A stretch of DNA of 64,000 nucleotides from Citrus sinensis. Its lineage: Eukaryota > Streptophyta > Magnoliopsida > Sapindales > Rutaceae. Made by a program: the position numbers and the translations under genes. Location of the stretch: assembly GCF_022201045.2 (NCBI RefSeq), contig NC_068560.1, forward strand, positions 34,869,001 through 34,933,000. Direction: 5' to 3'. The notes beneath the pieces are model-generated. The model ran no database searches. It was given only the letters and a program-made list of their open reading frames with translations, and was not told the origin of the DNA. Of this stretch, positions 38,241 to 52,277 are shown in pieces; position 1 is the stretch's first letter; each line of letters begins with the position of its first letter.

Positions 38241-38929
38241 GGGAAAATATCCACCGTCCACCTATTTTTTACACCTTTTTTAAAAATACACAATTCTTTC
38301 ATTTTTTGGCTGGAATCCACCCAAAGTTACATTTTTTTTCACTTTTCCACTTCCGTTTGGAATCCGTTAAGAAAACTAACGAAAACTTTAAAAAATGACC
38401 ATTTTACCCCCAAAACGAAAATTACAATTTCACCTTAAAAATTATAAAAAATAATTAGATTAAATCTAATTATTTTCCCCATCGGTCAATAAATAAATTA
38501 ATTCCATAACCATCAAATGCATGTTTTTTTTAAATATATCTGTAATTAGAATGCTAAATTATAACAGTAGTATTAAAAATAGCCCAATCTCACAAATCAT
38601 CAATTGAATTTAAGATAAGTAGAGTTTTATTATTAATTGAGTTATAATCTCTAGTAGTTAAGATTTTTTTGTACTTCATTAAAGTACCAATAATGATATT
38701 CATCATTAAATCTTATTATTTTTGGTATTTTTTAAGGTGAAATTGTAATTTTCGTTTTGGGGGTAAAATGGTCATTTTATTAAGTTTCCGTTAGTTTTCT
38801 TAACAGATTCCAAACGGAAGTGGAAAAATGAAAAAAAATGCAACTTTAGGTGGATTCTAGCTAAAAAATGAAGGAATTGTGTATTTTTGAAAAAGGTGTT
38901 AAAAATAGGTAGACGGTGGATATTTTCCC
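38241..38929. mobile_element. Mutator-like foldback element with ~220 bp arms
   Basis: This 689 bp element has near-complementary arms starting GGGAAAATATCCACCGTC and running at least to the AATTACAATTTCACCTT tract. A perfect 9-base TSD, TTATATCAA, lies at 38232-38240 and 38930-38938. The ~250 bp centre is AT-rich with no coding signal. A foldback or MULE-MITE is the best reading. Confidence 0.9.
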
Positions 38930-38938
38930 TTATATCAA

Positions 38939-39728
38939 TTATACAACGCACATTTCAACAAGTCTATTCCGATTTCTTGTCTCATGAATGACATGTCGGT
39001 AGAAAACAAAACGATAAATAACGGACCATCTAAAGTCTCTGTGTCAATTAAAATATTATTATTGTTGATGTGTTAAAAAAAAAAAGAATGCAAATTGTCT
39101 TTCCCCACGACATTTTCAATTGGAAAATGCTTAACAACTTGACCCAACTAAATGAATGGATTTTCTCATGTTAACAAGGGGTTATGTCTCTATTTGGGGT
39201 TTCTTTGAATATTTTTGTACTTCAAATTTTATTTTTTTCCTGTACTTTTCTTCAAATTTAATTTTGTCAGCTGTGACGTTAAAGTTTCCTTATGGATGAA
39301 ACTTCAAAAGTCTCATGTTTCCAAGGTTCTCCGAAATTATTCCTTTCTTAAATGATTTGTTGTAATAAAATATTTCTCAATGTGTAAAGCTGAAATTGGA
39401 AATTTCCATCATCCCACCGCTCGAAATATAAATATCATATCATTTTATAGGAAAAAAAATTAATATAAATGCTCAATATAATTAATTGTGAGGCATGTAT
39501 TTATTTATTTAAAGAAATTATGTTGTTTTCTCTTTGATATTTCTTATAAAAGTTCATGTGATGCATTACCACAACTTTTGAAATCTAAATTGTTAAGCCT
39601 AACTAATAGAGAGTTCTTAAGGGTGAAAGTAATTCCTTTTTTTTTCAACTGCGAAGACAGCAGATTCGTAAGATCAATTTGCAAGCTTCAGGATTTAATT
39701 TACATAAATTGCTTCAAAACTAATAAAT
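38939..39728. other. spacer downstream of the intact laccase
   Basis: AT-rich sequence including the probable laccase 3' UTR at its right end. An open frame at 39488-39799 overlaps the laccase last exon antisense and is not a gene. Confidence 0.55.
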
Positions 39729-42700
39729 TTAACAAGGAGGCACGTCTGGTGGTGGTGGTAGCAATCTTTCTTGGGGTGATTCTCCGTTCTTTACAATGAA
39801 TACCGTCTTCATTCCCCATGTAAGGTGCTCCTCTCTATGACAGTGCATAAACCAGACTCCTGTACCATCATGATAATAATTATTATTATAACCATTATAA
39901 TGATAAATGTTAATGATGATGATGATTATGGGAACTGTTAAGACTGAAGAGAAATTGCTTGACCAAAAATATAAACTAATAGGTAAAAATTCTTAGTAAG
40001 TTTCTCATGTAAAATGTGTCAATCAAAAAATTTAGATAAGCTATTGAGGGGGCCATGGCCCTGCCATAGAAATTTTTTAATGCTATAGTATGAAAAGATA
40101 TTTTCTTGTAATAAATTTAATTCGACTTCAAATTTGGATTTTTTTTTTTATATGTTGGCCACTATTATTTATCATTTACTGCAAAATGATCCTATGCATT
40201 TCTGAAAATTTTCATTCAACGCGTCCTTTCCTATACTTTAGCCTGTATCAGTTATTATTTATGACACAATGACCCACAAATTAAATATTATGATTTCGCC
40301 ACCGGGATACAAACACGAGACCTTCATTCTAATATTTTGTTAGAAAATTTACTTGACCTAAAAGCTTAAGTTATCAGCAAGGATCCAAATGATAGAGACA
40401 AGTCTTGATAAGATCGAAGACAAGGAAGAATCAAAGATGATGGTGATGAGTGACGACATACATACATATAATGATGTTGAAGAATAGTGCTGCTTACCAG
40501 GATTGCTTGCCCTGAATCTGACTGTAGCCCAGCCACTAATAGGCACATCCACTATGGTCCGGAGAGGAGGATCAATAAGATTATAATTTAATGGGTCTTT
40601 TTCTTCGTCAAAATTTCCGAACCCAAATCCAACAACAAAAAAACTGTATCCATGCAAATGTATTGGATGACTTGTCCCAGCAACCAAGTTTGTCCCTTGG
40701 AAATTTATCTCCACAGCTGAATCATAATCCAATACTTTCACTTCTGTCCCTTGTTCTGGAATCTGTAAGATCGTGGGCAAATCATCTGCTGTGAAGTTAA
40801 ATAAATATGGCGGAAAGTCTGGAAAATTCTCTCCATAAACCCCATTGATGCGTTCGTAGTAAGCCTCAAGTATAGCAATTGGTGATGGCTCAACAAAACT
40901 TTGGTTGTTCAAGCTAGCAGCAAGTCGAGTTCCATTCGGCCCTTCACACGAATTGTTATCATTTTCACAAGGCAATGTATTTAACGAAACAGTTGAAAAT
41001 ATCGAACTGGTAATGTCTAACGGGACATCTATGGGATGATCTTCATTTGCCAAGCTCCGAAGGCTACCGATAAATTGGAAGGCCGAATTTGTGTCATTCC
41101 TAGAAGGAAGATAAGGTAAAGGAGGAGATGAAATTGGAGTGTAATTTCCATTGTATTGTAATACAGCCGTGGCTGTCGTGTTGTTGATGAAATCAAGATT
41201 GACTGCAGTGGAATAAACACTTGAAGCCATGTAGTAGAGATTAGGGTTCTGGTTGGCTTGAAACAACACATCTAGGGTTTGTCCTGGTGATATTGTAATG
41301 TAACTGGTTGTTAATGGATTAGTGTAAGCACCGTCGGTTCCCACGACTGTGAGATCGTGATTTGCAATGGAGAAGAAAAGCATTTCGTCCATTGCAGCAT
41401 TAATTATGCGGAGAAGATAAGTTTTGCCTTCATCCACTGTTAGCGTGAATGTCTCTGCAATATAGAATATTATTAATTAGTTGTTAGAAGAATTATAAAA
41501 GCATTATTAATTAGGATACATTTTTGGTAAATTTTATTCTTTTTTATTCCTCTAATTCATGTACTGAAAATCCGAAATGACTCGGGCGTATCCAACATTA
41601 TTTTACTTTTAAAAAAAAATAATTAAACCCGATTACGTGTTAATTGCATCTATACCTGAACTCGAGCATGGGTATAAATCACCAGGTTGACCATTTATAG
41701 TAAAAGCGTCCGATGCTGCTGGCAGTCCCCCAGTTCTAAGTAGTTCATTTCGAACTTCCGTCACATCTTGCTTCCACCACTCTCCTACATTTTTTTTTTT
41801 TTTTGCCATAATGTTTTTAACACTAACTAGATCATTAATTTACGTTCATTAAGATTTTTGATAGTATTTATGTGAAATAAATTTCGTAAAATAAACTACC
41901 CAAAATGATTGGAACTTCCGCATTGGGTTCAGGAAAAGGATAGCCAGCAGTTCCAGGCCTCGGCTGTATAATGATAGCTCCATGTACTGTGGCACGTGAC
42001 CAGTCACTGTGAGCATGCCACCAAAGAGTTCCTTCCTCTTCCGAAAAAATTATCTTCTGCCTGAAGCTTGCTCCAGGTTTGATTGGGCACTGTGTTATGT
42101 ATGCAGGACCATCGGACCACGGATACCTAGGCTGTCTCACTCCGTGCCTGGACGTGAAATCAACCCTAGTCTGTTAAGTTTACAATCGAGCTAAAAACTT
42201 AAGCTCAAAGGTAAAAGCTCAGTATTTCATTGGTGATACAGAAACATCCTCTTTTTTTTTTTTTTCCTTTTTATAGTACAATTAAGTGAAATAAAAGAGC
42301 TAGCTGTACATATTTACCAGTGAATGGTGATATTTTCTTTGCCTTCATTAGAAACCTCGACGAAGATTGTATCGCCTGTAAAAACCCTAATAGTTGGTCC
42401 AGGGAATTGTCCATTTACGGTCAAGATATCCTTTGTGCTGCATAGCCTTGTATATGAAGCCTCCTTTACCTACACAAAAAATTAATTATGCAGTAGTATA
42501 TCCTTATGCGAAGAAAAAGAAGAAAAATATTTATCGATATTCACATTTCTTAGTTTATGCGATTCAATTTTTTTTTATCGTTATTAAAATGGGAAGAAAT
42601 GGTCAATAGCCAATCGAATACGATATTGCATAGATTCCCCGTCCCTCAGGTATGCATGAAGCTAGCTAGAGACTGATCGCTAGAGCAGCACCTCACAAAA

Positions 42701-43408
42701 ATGTTTATTTTTAATTCGGATAATTTATAATTTCAATCCAAATTATAGATTTTTTTTATTCTCTAGCCCAGCGAACTTTAAGAGTTTTACGTCTTGCCCC
42801 AGAAATACATACTTTTTAAATTTTCAGTATTCGGCCTAATGCCTGCCTATAGACCTTTAATTACCCATGAGAGTGTGTGACATTTGGACCCCAGGATGGA
42901 AAGAAACAAAGCCTATAGAGGCCAAGTCTAAGAACTACATATAAAACTCGGGACCATAATAATAATAAAAAAAAGGAAAATAAACCTTAATTAGCATGAG
43001 CCAGAGAATAAAAACCTATCTCGAGGCAAAAATGTGAATAGTTATTTCTATCTCTCAATTGATTTTGAGTTTTTTTTTTTTTTTTGGAAAAGGGGCCGTG
43101 GCTGCTTAGGACATAGCCGGGCTCCATCCTGGATGCATAAAGCTAAAAATATAGTAAAGAAGCTCTTGAAAGCAAAAATAATTATAAACAAAGGAAATAT
43201 CTTTAAAATGTGCAACTAGGAAATCCATAGGCATCTCACAGCATGTGTAATTTTGTAAATCATGAATTGCCTCTCTGTGATCGATCGAAAGAGAAAGTAC
43301 AGTACTACTCACCACGAAAAGATAATCATTTGAAGCTGAGCGGAGGCTAAACAAGAGCTGAAAGCAGAATATTTTTAAGCAGAAGGTTCCATTGCGAAGA
43401 CGCAGCAT
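39729..43408 (-). CDS. laccase (multicopper oxidase), LAC14/LAC15-like, 6 exons
   Basis: Laccases are secreted p-diphenol:O2 oxidoreductases that polymerise monolignols or flavonoids in the wall. Exons: 43408-43313, 42469-42318, 42147-41900, 41784-41656, 41454-40498, 39859-39729. All are GT-AG and in phase, giving 570 aa, the family length. ATG 43408 is chosen because the frame upstream offers only a TTG. Residues 1-24 form a basic start plus hydrophobic core, a likely signal peptide. All four copper motifs are intact: HWHG (82-85), WWHAHSDW (125-132), HPIHLHG (471-477) and [12 protein letters not shown] (533-544), with Cys534 and the T1 ligands. Many N-x-S/T sites suggest glycosylation. The tail [11 protein letters not shown] resembles LAC14/15. 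A decayed copy of the same exon plan lies upstream in coordinates. Confidence 0.94.
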
Positions 43409-46041
43409 CTTCCGAATTTTGATAATAAGAATACTTTGCTTCTTCAATTGATCAAATGAAATTTTTTTTTGGGTTCTTATACAAGTTAGTGATGAGCAAG
43501 AGAATCATTTGCTCACGTTATTATGATACTGATTGCTTAAGGACAGCCGAAAGAACTAAGACATTCCAAATATGTATATTGCCCCAAAAATGCTGATTGG
43601 GACTCAATTTCTACAATAATATTTTTCATAATTGCATGATATTTTCGTTAGCCAATTGATAACTTAAAACAAAAATGACCACTAATTAAGCTTTAGCATT
43701 TCTTTCATTTTTGGTTATTAGCACCCACTCTAATGTTTTTACCATGTTTTATTATTGTTGTATCATTTTTTTCTGTCTTAAAGAAAAAAAAATAGTGATA
43801 TGCATACTAGTTATTTCTGAACTGGCTTGGTCATATTAGTTTAAAATTATGTCAAAAACATTCAATAGGGTGGTTATATTTATAGATAGAGAGAATAACC
43901 TGTAATTTTAAGAACAAAATTTTGGAACGAAAGTTTTAATTATGCCAAAATTTCCATGACGAATTCTTTAGTAAATGTCGAGCCATTATCTTGCTGTGAA
44001 GTAAAAAAAATAATATCTAAATATAATATAGGGAGATTATCATTTTTTCCATATTAAAATTAATATATATCACTTATCCTTTTACCCCCTAACACAAAAA
44101 ATTTAAAGAAAAAGGGGAAATGGGCCATTTCTAATAATATTCTTATTTTGAAATACATTTTTGTTTTTATTTATTATAAATTAAATAAATAGAAATTAAA
44201 ATAAAAATTGGAAGTATTAAAAATAAAAACATATATTTGGATGTGAAAAAAAATTAATAATAAGATATTATAAAAATGCCCATTGATCCCCCTTCTTCTT
44301 TAAAATATTTGTGTTAGAGTAGTTTTTGGATATTATAAAAATAGTAGGGGAATAAGCGATATATTGATCTTAGTAGAGGATAAACTGACAATTTACCTAT
44401 AATTTAAGTAGTAAATTAATTTATTCTAAAGTCCATTTTTGATAACCAGTGCGTGTGTAGTTCGAATGTGATGCTCAAAAACTAATTGATAGATCGATAT
44501 AGCAAGCGGTACACACAGAACAAATCAATTATGGCCCATTAAATCTAGGATATACATAATTACTTGTTCAAAATAAATTTAAAATGGTGAGAAAATACAT
44601 CATTGCATTCATACAAGTTTTTTTTTTTAATTACATTTAATAAGAATTAAAATAATCTTTGTCCCCTCCTAAATCGTTTGTGTAATAATTTTGTGCTTTT
44701 AGGAATCATTTCGAAACAAAGAAAATCTATATTTTTCTTAGAGGCATTTTTATCAGAATATTTTTTAGTTTTAAATATTTTAGTCAAATTAAGTTTGACT
44801 TTGGCTGCAATTACACATTTTTTGCTGAAGAGAGGTCCTGCTATTTTTCAACACCCCTAGTGTTACAGGTGCCAGGTGAGCTTTACAGCTAATTAAAAAA
44901 CGGTAGCAGGTATTAACAAAGAAGAACAATACTCAAATCTTATGATAGGTTTATCTATCCCTTTCTTGGAATATTCCAAAATAATTTTACTTTTTTTAAA
45001 ACACCCATAAAAGTGAAATTAAGTTGATTTAACAAAGGTTTAACTAGTAAGTATATGTAACTAAGTTATTTCTTTTCTAGTTGGCTTAAGAGATTAAGAA
45101 ATGATTTTCGTCTGTTGCATAGGACTTTCTGGCATCGCTGCAACTACAGCATTTATTACATTGACAATTGGATCTTAGTGAATTCAGATATGGGAAACAA
45201 TAGCGTATGATTAGTTATCAATCACTAACTTTGAGCAAAAGTTGTCGATCGATCGTTGTTTTGTTTTATTCATTTGCTTTTTAATGGACGGTATAAATTC
45301 TTTTCCGATGAACAAATATAGCCAACGTAGTTGAAGATAAAAGAATCGAACCCGTTTCTGAATAACGACATTGTAGAAATATTGAATGAAGTTGGTTGAA
45401 TTTCAACCCTCCAATTTATTAGACTTTATGGTTTACGTAGCTTACAAAAGCAAATTATCCAATAGTGACCAAAAAGAATGTAACGTGTCCAACAAAATTG
45501 ACACCGCTGTCAGCATTTCCACTTGCAAGCACATCTGGCACCCATGTACGTCTCTATTGAAGTTAAATAATATGGAAGAAGATCATTATTGAAAACCTAA
45601 GTAGAGAAGTTTGTAATTTTATTCTCATACGCACGCAATCAAATTCTCAGTTTCCACTATAAATAAAGATTTGGAAATGTTTTAGATCTCAAAATAGCAC
45701 GCAGTTAATACGAAGACTTTTGGCTGAGTAAGCCCCAAATGCATAGGCTAGCTGTTATACATTTGTACACAAATAAGTTCAAAACAACAGTTTTACACCG
45801 CTGAGATGAATGTAACAGTTATGCATATCCGATCCTACGAACAGAAAGTATGTTTAATCTACAACCTCTTATGCAAGGATTGACACTCTAACATCATGCG
45901 AGATTTAAACACTTTGGGACATTCAATGATCGAATGAGCAAAGCTATAAGTTTTCCGTCTTCAGCTGCGAGGATTATTAAACAATCGTAAGCTTGGCTAA
46001 AGATATATAACTAAGCAAGAGCAGAATAAATGTAATAGCTA
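43409..46041. other. laccase promoter and AT-rich spacer
   Basis: The first few hundred bases are the laccase 5' flank. The remainder is AT-rich without recognisable genes or delimited elements. Confidence 0.55.
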
Positions 46042-46163
46042 GCTTGTGCCTCCCGATTTGAGCAGGGACTTCTAATCTGAGTTGTGGTACGAACTTAAAA
46101 GTGCCTCCCATAGTTGGGGCACTTCTTAGGATACCTCGTGGTTAAGACAAAAAAAAAAAAAAG
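46042..46163 (+). mobile_element. SINE-like retroposon, copy 3, 5'-truncated
   Basis: It starts at GCTTGTGCCTCCCG, follows the 3' half of the other copies and ends GGATACCTCGTGGTTAAGAC plus an A run. Only the right part of the element is present. Confidence 0.8.
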
Positions 46164-46419
46164 TCTTCATACACTTCAAAACTTAAAACGCGTCAAATGA
46201 CACCAAAACGAGTCAGTTTGGCTGCCGTTTTGGGAGGAGACGAGAGTTTCCTTTAGTTGTGTTTCTATTCATTTTCTTTTATTCTTTTTATTATTATTAT
46301 TATTATTATTTTACTTTTTTAAATTTGGAAAACTGTTGGATTGGAACCGAGCAGTAAAAAAACCAATTGGTTTCAATTGACAAACTCGAGCCAACTTGAA
46401 AAAAAAAAATGTAAATTTT

Positions 46420-47005
46420 GAGTTACTCCCTCGTGAATTATTGATAATTTTTAAATTGTCCCCTTATTTTTTAAAATATCAAATTATCCCCTAAAAATAG
46501 TTAATTTTAACAATTGACTGTCATTAACTTATTAAATATGAAAATATCTTTTTTAACAACCATAATATTGGTTGGCATGGCTACATGTGGCAAAGGATTT
46601 GGTTGCCTTGACCGCGTGCAGCCATGGCTTGGTTTCCATGGTCGCAGGCCACCAGGGATTTGACTGCCTTGGTTGCACGTGGCCATGGGTTTGGTTTCCA
46701 TGGCGGCGCATGACCAAGGGTTTGGTATCCATTGGGGTAAAATGAAAATTTGTTAAAGCGTTTGGGGCTTACTATAAATATTTAAAAAAATTGTGTGTGT
46801 TTTAAAATGTTAGAAAGATTTAGGCTATAAAAATTTGCCTACATAGCAGCTTGGTCTTTTTCCTCTTAATTGACTGTTAGGAAAATTTATAAATTTATTT
46901 TACCCCTTTGATAGTTAAAAATAATAGCGGTAACAATTTTTGAGGGTATATTTTCAAGAGTAAGGAAAGCAATTTAAATATTGTTAATTCACGTAAGGTT
47001 AATCC
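46420..47005. mobile_element. degenerate foldback element with GC-rich tandem centre
   Basis: The outer ends are imperfectly complementary: GTGAATTATTGATAATTTTT at the left and GTGAATTAACAATATTTAAA read backwards at the right. Both continue into AAATTG and later an ACTGTCA/ACAGTCA block. No TSD could be fixed. The centre (about 46560-46735) is strikingly GC-rich for this region and contains two to three imperfect repeats around GGTTTCCATGG and TTGGTTGC. No protein was recognised. Confidence 0.5.
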
Positions 47006-47721
47006 AATATTAACCTGAAAAATAAATATCTCATTTAGTTCAGGATTTTCAATCGTGGGACCTACGTATCAAAAGTTATATAGTCTGTAACTTGAACATA
47101 TTTAAGAGTAATACGTGGGACTTAAAAGCAATTTTTTTAAATACGTTTTCCTTTTTCTTGGTAAAATAAATCTAGGAGAACTTTTCGGAATCTCTGTACA
47201 AACAAACTTATAGGTTAGGGGAAAAAAAAACTATTAGTAATCCAAAAAAGAAAACAAAGAAAATATAATTTACATACAGATAGCAAGTGTTATCGTCCAA
47301 CATTTTTTCTTAGGTCTTAGGCCACATTTAATTAATATATTTCGACTCCTACGTTACTATCTACCTAATTTCTTAATTATACATATTTATACAGTTAAAT
47401 TCTTCGTTGCGTTACATTTCTCAGTTCTATTTCAACCCAATAGGCTAATACATGAAATAAAATGTGGGAGAAATGTAACAGAATACAGAAGAAAAATAAA
47501 AACAAATGGGCGAGATGTCATGTTCTCCACCGAATATTATAATGAATAGTTTTGTTTCACCATTGCAATAACCTCAGCTCTCAGGGACTTCTTATAAATG
47601 TTGTTATATACACCTACCTTCAGGTACATTCCATGCATATTAATATGTATACGATTCCTCTAGAGTCTAGATTGTTAAATACTAACTAAGCAACAAATTA
47701 TATCTGTGGGAACCATCCCCA
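47006..47721. other. spacer and probable ndhT 3' UTR
   Basis: AT-rich. The last ~150 bases are likely the 3' UTR of the ndhT gene. Nothing else was seen. Confidence 0.5.
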
Positions 47722-48921
47722 TTAATAATATGGTTCCTTGAAATACAGCGCATAAATAATGCAACAAAAAGTAAAAATAATAACAACAACATCAAAGGTG
47801 AGAGCTGTCATGGCTTGGTCACTCAGCTCTATATTTCTTCCTCCTAATCGATCCACCATGTCCGGAATTGATTCGTAGTTCTTCAATGCTTGATCATAAG
47901 GATCTTCAAATTTCATTTTTAGCTTCTCAGCTTTTCGGCTTGCAGCTTCTTGAGCAAGTGTCCAGTCATAAAACCTTCTGCTTTCTTCATTGCTTAATAC
48001 ATCGTAAACTTCCCTTAGCTTTAGGAACTTCTCAGAAGCAGCCTTTAGAGGAAGTGATGTTGTGTCTGGGTGGTACTCTTTTGATAATCTTCTGTAAGCT
48101 GATTTTATCTCTTCCAAATCCGCGCTTGGTGATATTCCTAAGAACCTGAATTTTATATATTGACTATTAATCGATACTAGCCAGCTACTTGAGTTTTGAA
48201 CATTGAGGCTAACAATAATTTTCAAAGAGAACTTATTACGTTTCGAATTAACTACATCTTACAGGTTTTGTTTTTTGTATTATTCGGCCGGTTTTGTAAG
48301 AAATCTATTGTGAAATTGTGTAAATCATCATATACTTACTAGTTATAACTAATATCGAATCCTTAATAATTTTAAGCTATTAAGTTGAGAAGTTTCCCTA
48401 CCCCAAATAGAGTAAATAGCACATGTACAAAGTTTATTTCAAATATATAAATGTACAATTATAAATTAGTAGAATTTGTGAATAAATCACCAACTATTGG
48501 ATGAGTAATATATATTGAAAAAGTGAAACAAGAAAATGGAATAAAAAGTAATAATAATAAAACAAACTTACTGGTAATGAGAATCAGAGGAGTTGTCTAA
48601 AAGATCAGCGAACTTCTCACCCAAGAGATTCTTCTGCTCTTCTTCAGCATTAAAATTCTGGTTTGTTTGGTGTGACGATGATGAGCTTCCACCAATCCAC
48701 CCTTCATCTTCGTTTTCCCAATGAATCCTTGTATCAACTCCCGGCTGCGCTCTTCGTTGGCTCTTGTTACTGCCAGCCTTTTGCGATGCAAACACACGCA
48801 GAATTTTGCTTCTTGTCCTTGCTGTTGCCGCTCTGGGCTCCTTTGTCAGCTGCTGCAAGCTGCCGTGTTGGGTTTTGAGAAACAGAGAATATGGAGATTG
48901 CGGAGATACTGTGGAAGCCAT
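47722..48921 (-). CDS. ndhT: NAD(P)H-quinone oxidoreductase subunit T (CRRJ), chloroplastic, J-domain protein
   Basis: NdhT (CRRJ in Arabidopsis) is a nuclear-encoded part of the stromal ferredoxin-binding subcomplex of the chloroplast NDH complex, which drives cyclic electron flow around photosystem I. Exons are 48921-48572 and 48145-47722, GT-AG, giving 257 aa. An in-frame ATG two codons upstream (48927) is possible, but ATGGCT at 48921 has the better context. Residues 1-50 are Ser/Thr/Arg-rich, fitting a transit peptide. The J domain at about 118-182 has helix II KSAYRRLSKEYHPD with the HPD motif at 142-144. One transmembrane helix (231-252) lies at the extreme C-terminus before KEPYY. A J domain plus C-terminal helix is the known NdhT architecture. 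A generic DnaJ protein is the less likely alternative. Confidence 0.87.
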
Positions 48922-49276
48922 GAACATGAATGAGAGGGAAAAGAGAATTGGTGCCGGCTTCCATTTTCAAGATGAGAAGAAAATTTGTGTTTTCAGGGCC
49001 TCATGTTTCTGTGTGGCCCAGAAATTCCGAGGACTTTTCTCTCACAAATCTTTTGTTTTTAAATTTTAACTGCGACCTCATGCCACATTCACAAAATTAA
49101 TAATTTTGGAGGTTTTAGCAATTTTCCTCAGATTGTGTAATATATAATTTAAAATGTAAAATCCATAAACTCTCTGAAAACCCCCTTGATAATTGATTAA
49201 TAATGACGGTGGCCGGTGGGGACTTGAGTGAAATAAACAGAAAGCTAGATGGGACCGTACTCATAGTTGCAAATAA

Positions 49277-50877
<1,601 letters not shown>

Positions 50878-50887
50878 TTGCAAATAA

Positions 50888-51655
50888 AGTAGGGACCTAT
50901 ACGTTTTCATCCTTCCTCTTTTTTTTTTTTTCCAATGAAATATCGAAAATAATCTAAATTCAAAATTACATTGAGAAATTGGAAGAAATCTAAAAACAGG
51001 TCCACTATCAGCCTGTCTATTTTGATGAGTGCTCCATCCTTCCCTGCCGTAATAATTATAAAATATTATCTTTTACTTTGTTGCAGCCACAAATGAACTG
51101 TGTAACTACATTTTATTAAAATAAGGTTTTTGAATCTTTCTAGTTCTATCCTTTAACTGGTAATGATGGTAATGAAGGGAGGGTTGGGATAAAAAACATT
51201 AAATATTATTTTAGTATTGGATAAATTCAACGCGATTAGATTACGCTTTAATCAAAACATGATTAGATATCGTTCTAATCAAATAAATTCATGATATTTT
51301 TAATAACACATAAAACAAGATTAGATGATGCTATAATCCAAATGACTTTATAAGAGAGATTTTGATAAATAATCATAAAAGGAATTATAAAAAGAGATAT
51401 TTTATTAAATAATTGAATCTGAAGTTACAATAATAAGGCCTCACTATTTATAATAGAAATAAATCACAATTATAATGGAAATAAAATATTAAATCACATA
51501 CTATAATTGATTCTAATTAAAATAAAAAATAAAATCCTAAAATCCTAAAATAACGTCTTACATCAAATGGTTTGCCAATTGCCAAGAATGAAAAACATAA
51601 AATGGACGAAATTTTTCACTCTTTTCATTTCTCAAACAACTGAAAAGGGGAATTA
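50888..51655. other. AT-rich spacer
   Basis: Non-coding AT-rich DNA between two insertions. Around 51220-51340 the phrase GATTAGAT(A/G) recurs loosely. No gene was seen. Confidence 0.55.
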
Positions 51656-51660
51656 AATAA

Positions 51661-52152
51661 TGTCAAAGTTGGCTGCATCTAGAAGTGTTTGGCATGGCTG
51701 CATCTAGAAGTTTTGACAAGAATGGTCAGCTTGCAACAAGTTTGAAGATTGAATTTGATGCACACGGTTTTGATGAAGAATTTGGTGAACACGGCTTTGA
51801 TTTTCTTGGCCACTAGTTTGCTATAAATACAAGTGCAAATGAAGAGCTTAATTATCCAATATTGAGAGAGCAATTTAGGGAGTTGAGAGAGAGTTTAAGA
51901 GCTTGCATTTATAAGCTCTTATTCTAGTGAGTGAGAGATTGAGTGTATTGGAGTTTTGGGTAGTGAGCTAAAATCTTACAATACTTGTAATCCTTATTTC
52001 ACTAGTAAATTATTTTCCTTTTGTCTTCGCTCGTGGACGTAGGCTAAAAGCCGAACCATGTAATTTCTGGTGTCCTCTATTGTGCTTATTCTTTATTTTA
52101 TTTCTAATTTCATTTTAGCTGCGGTCTTGCTTCACCCACCAATTTCCTAACA
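51661..52152. mobile_element. Copia-like solo LTR
   Basis: This 492 bp element starts TGTCAAAGTTGGC and ends CAATTTCCTAACA, with a perfect 5-base TSD AATAA at 51656-51660 and 52153-52157. A TATA box (CTATAAATAC, about 51822) and the GTGGACGTAGGC...CCGAACCATGTAA block near 52033-52065 are typical of the R-U5 region of plant Copia LTRs. No internal retroelement sequence remains, so unequal recombination removed it. Confidence 0.85.
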
Positions 52153-52277
52153 AATAAGAAATACATAAAACAAAAGTTATCTGACATCTTCTAAATTGCT
52201 ATGATTTTTTTTTCACGTATATAAATATGATAACAACAATAATTTTTGCTATGTTTATATACACGCATGTCTAACAA

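Noticed and set aside
43409-43447. N-terminal extension of the intact laccase
   Set aside because: The upstream codon is TTG. ATG 43408 gives a normal signal peptide.
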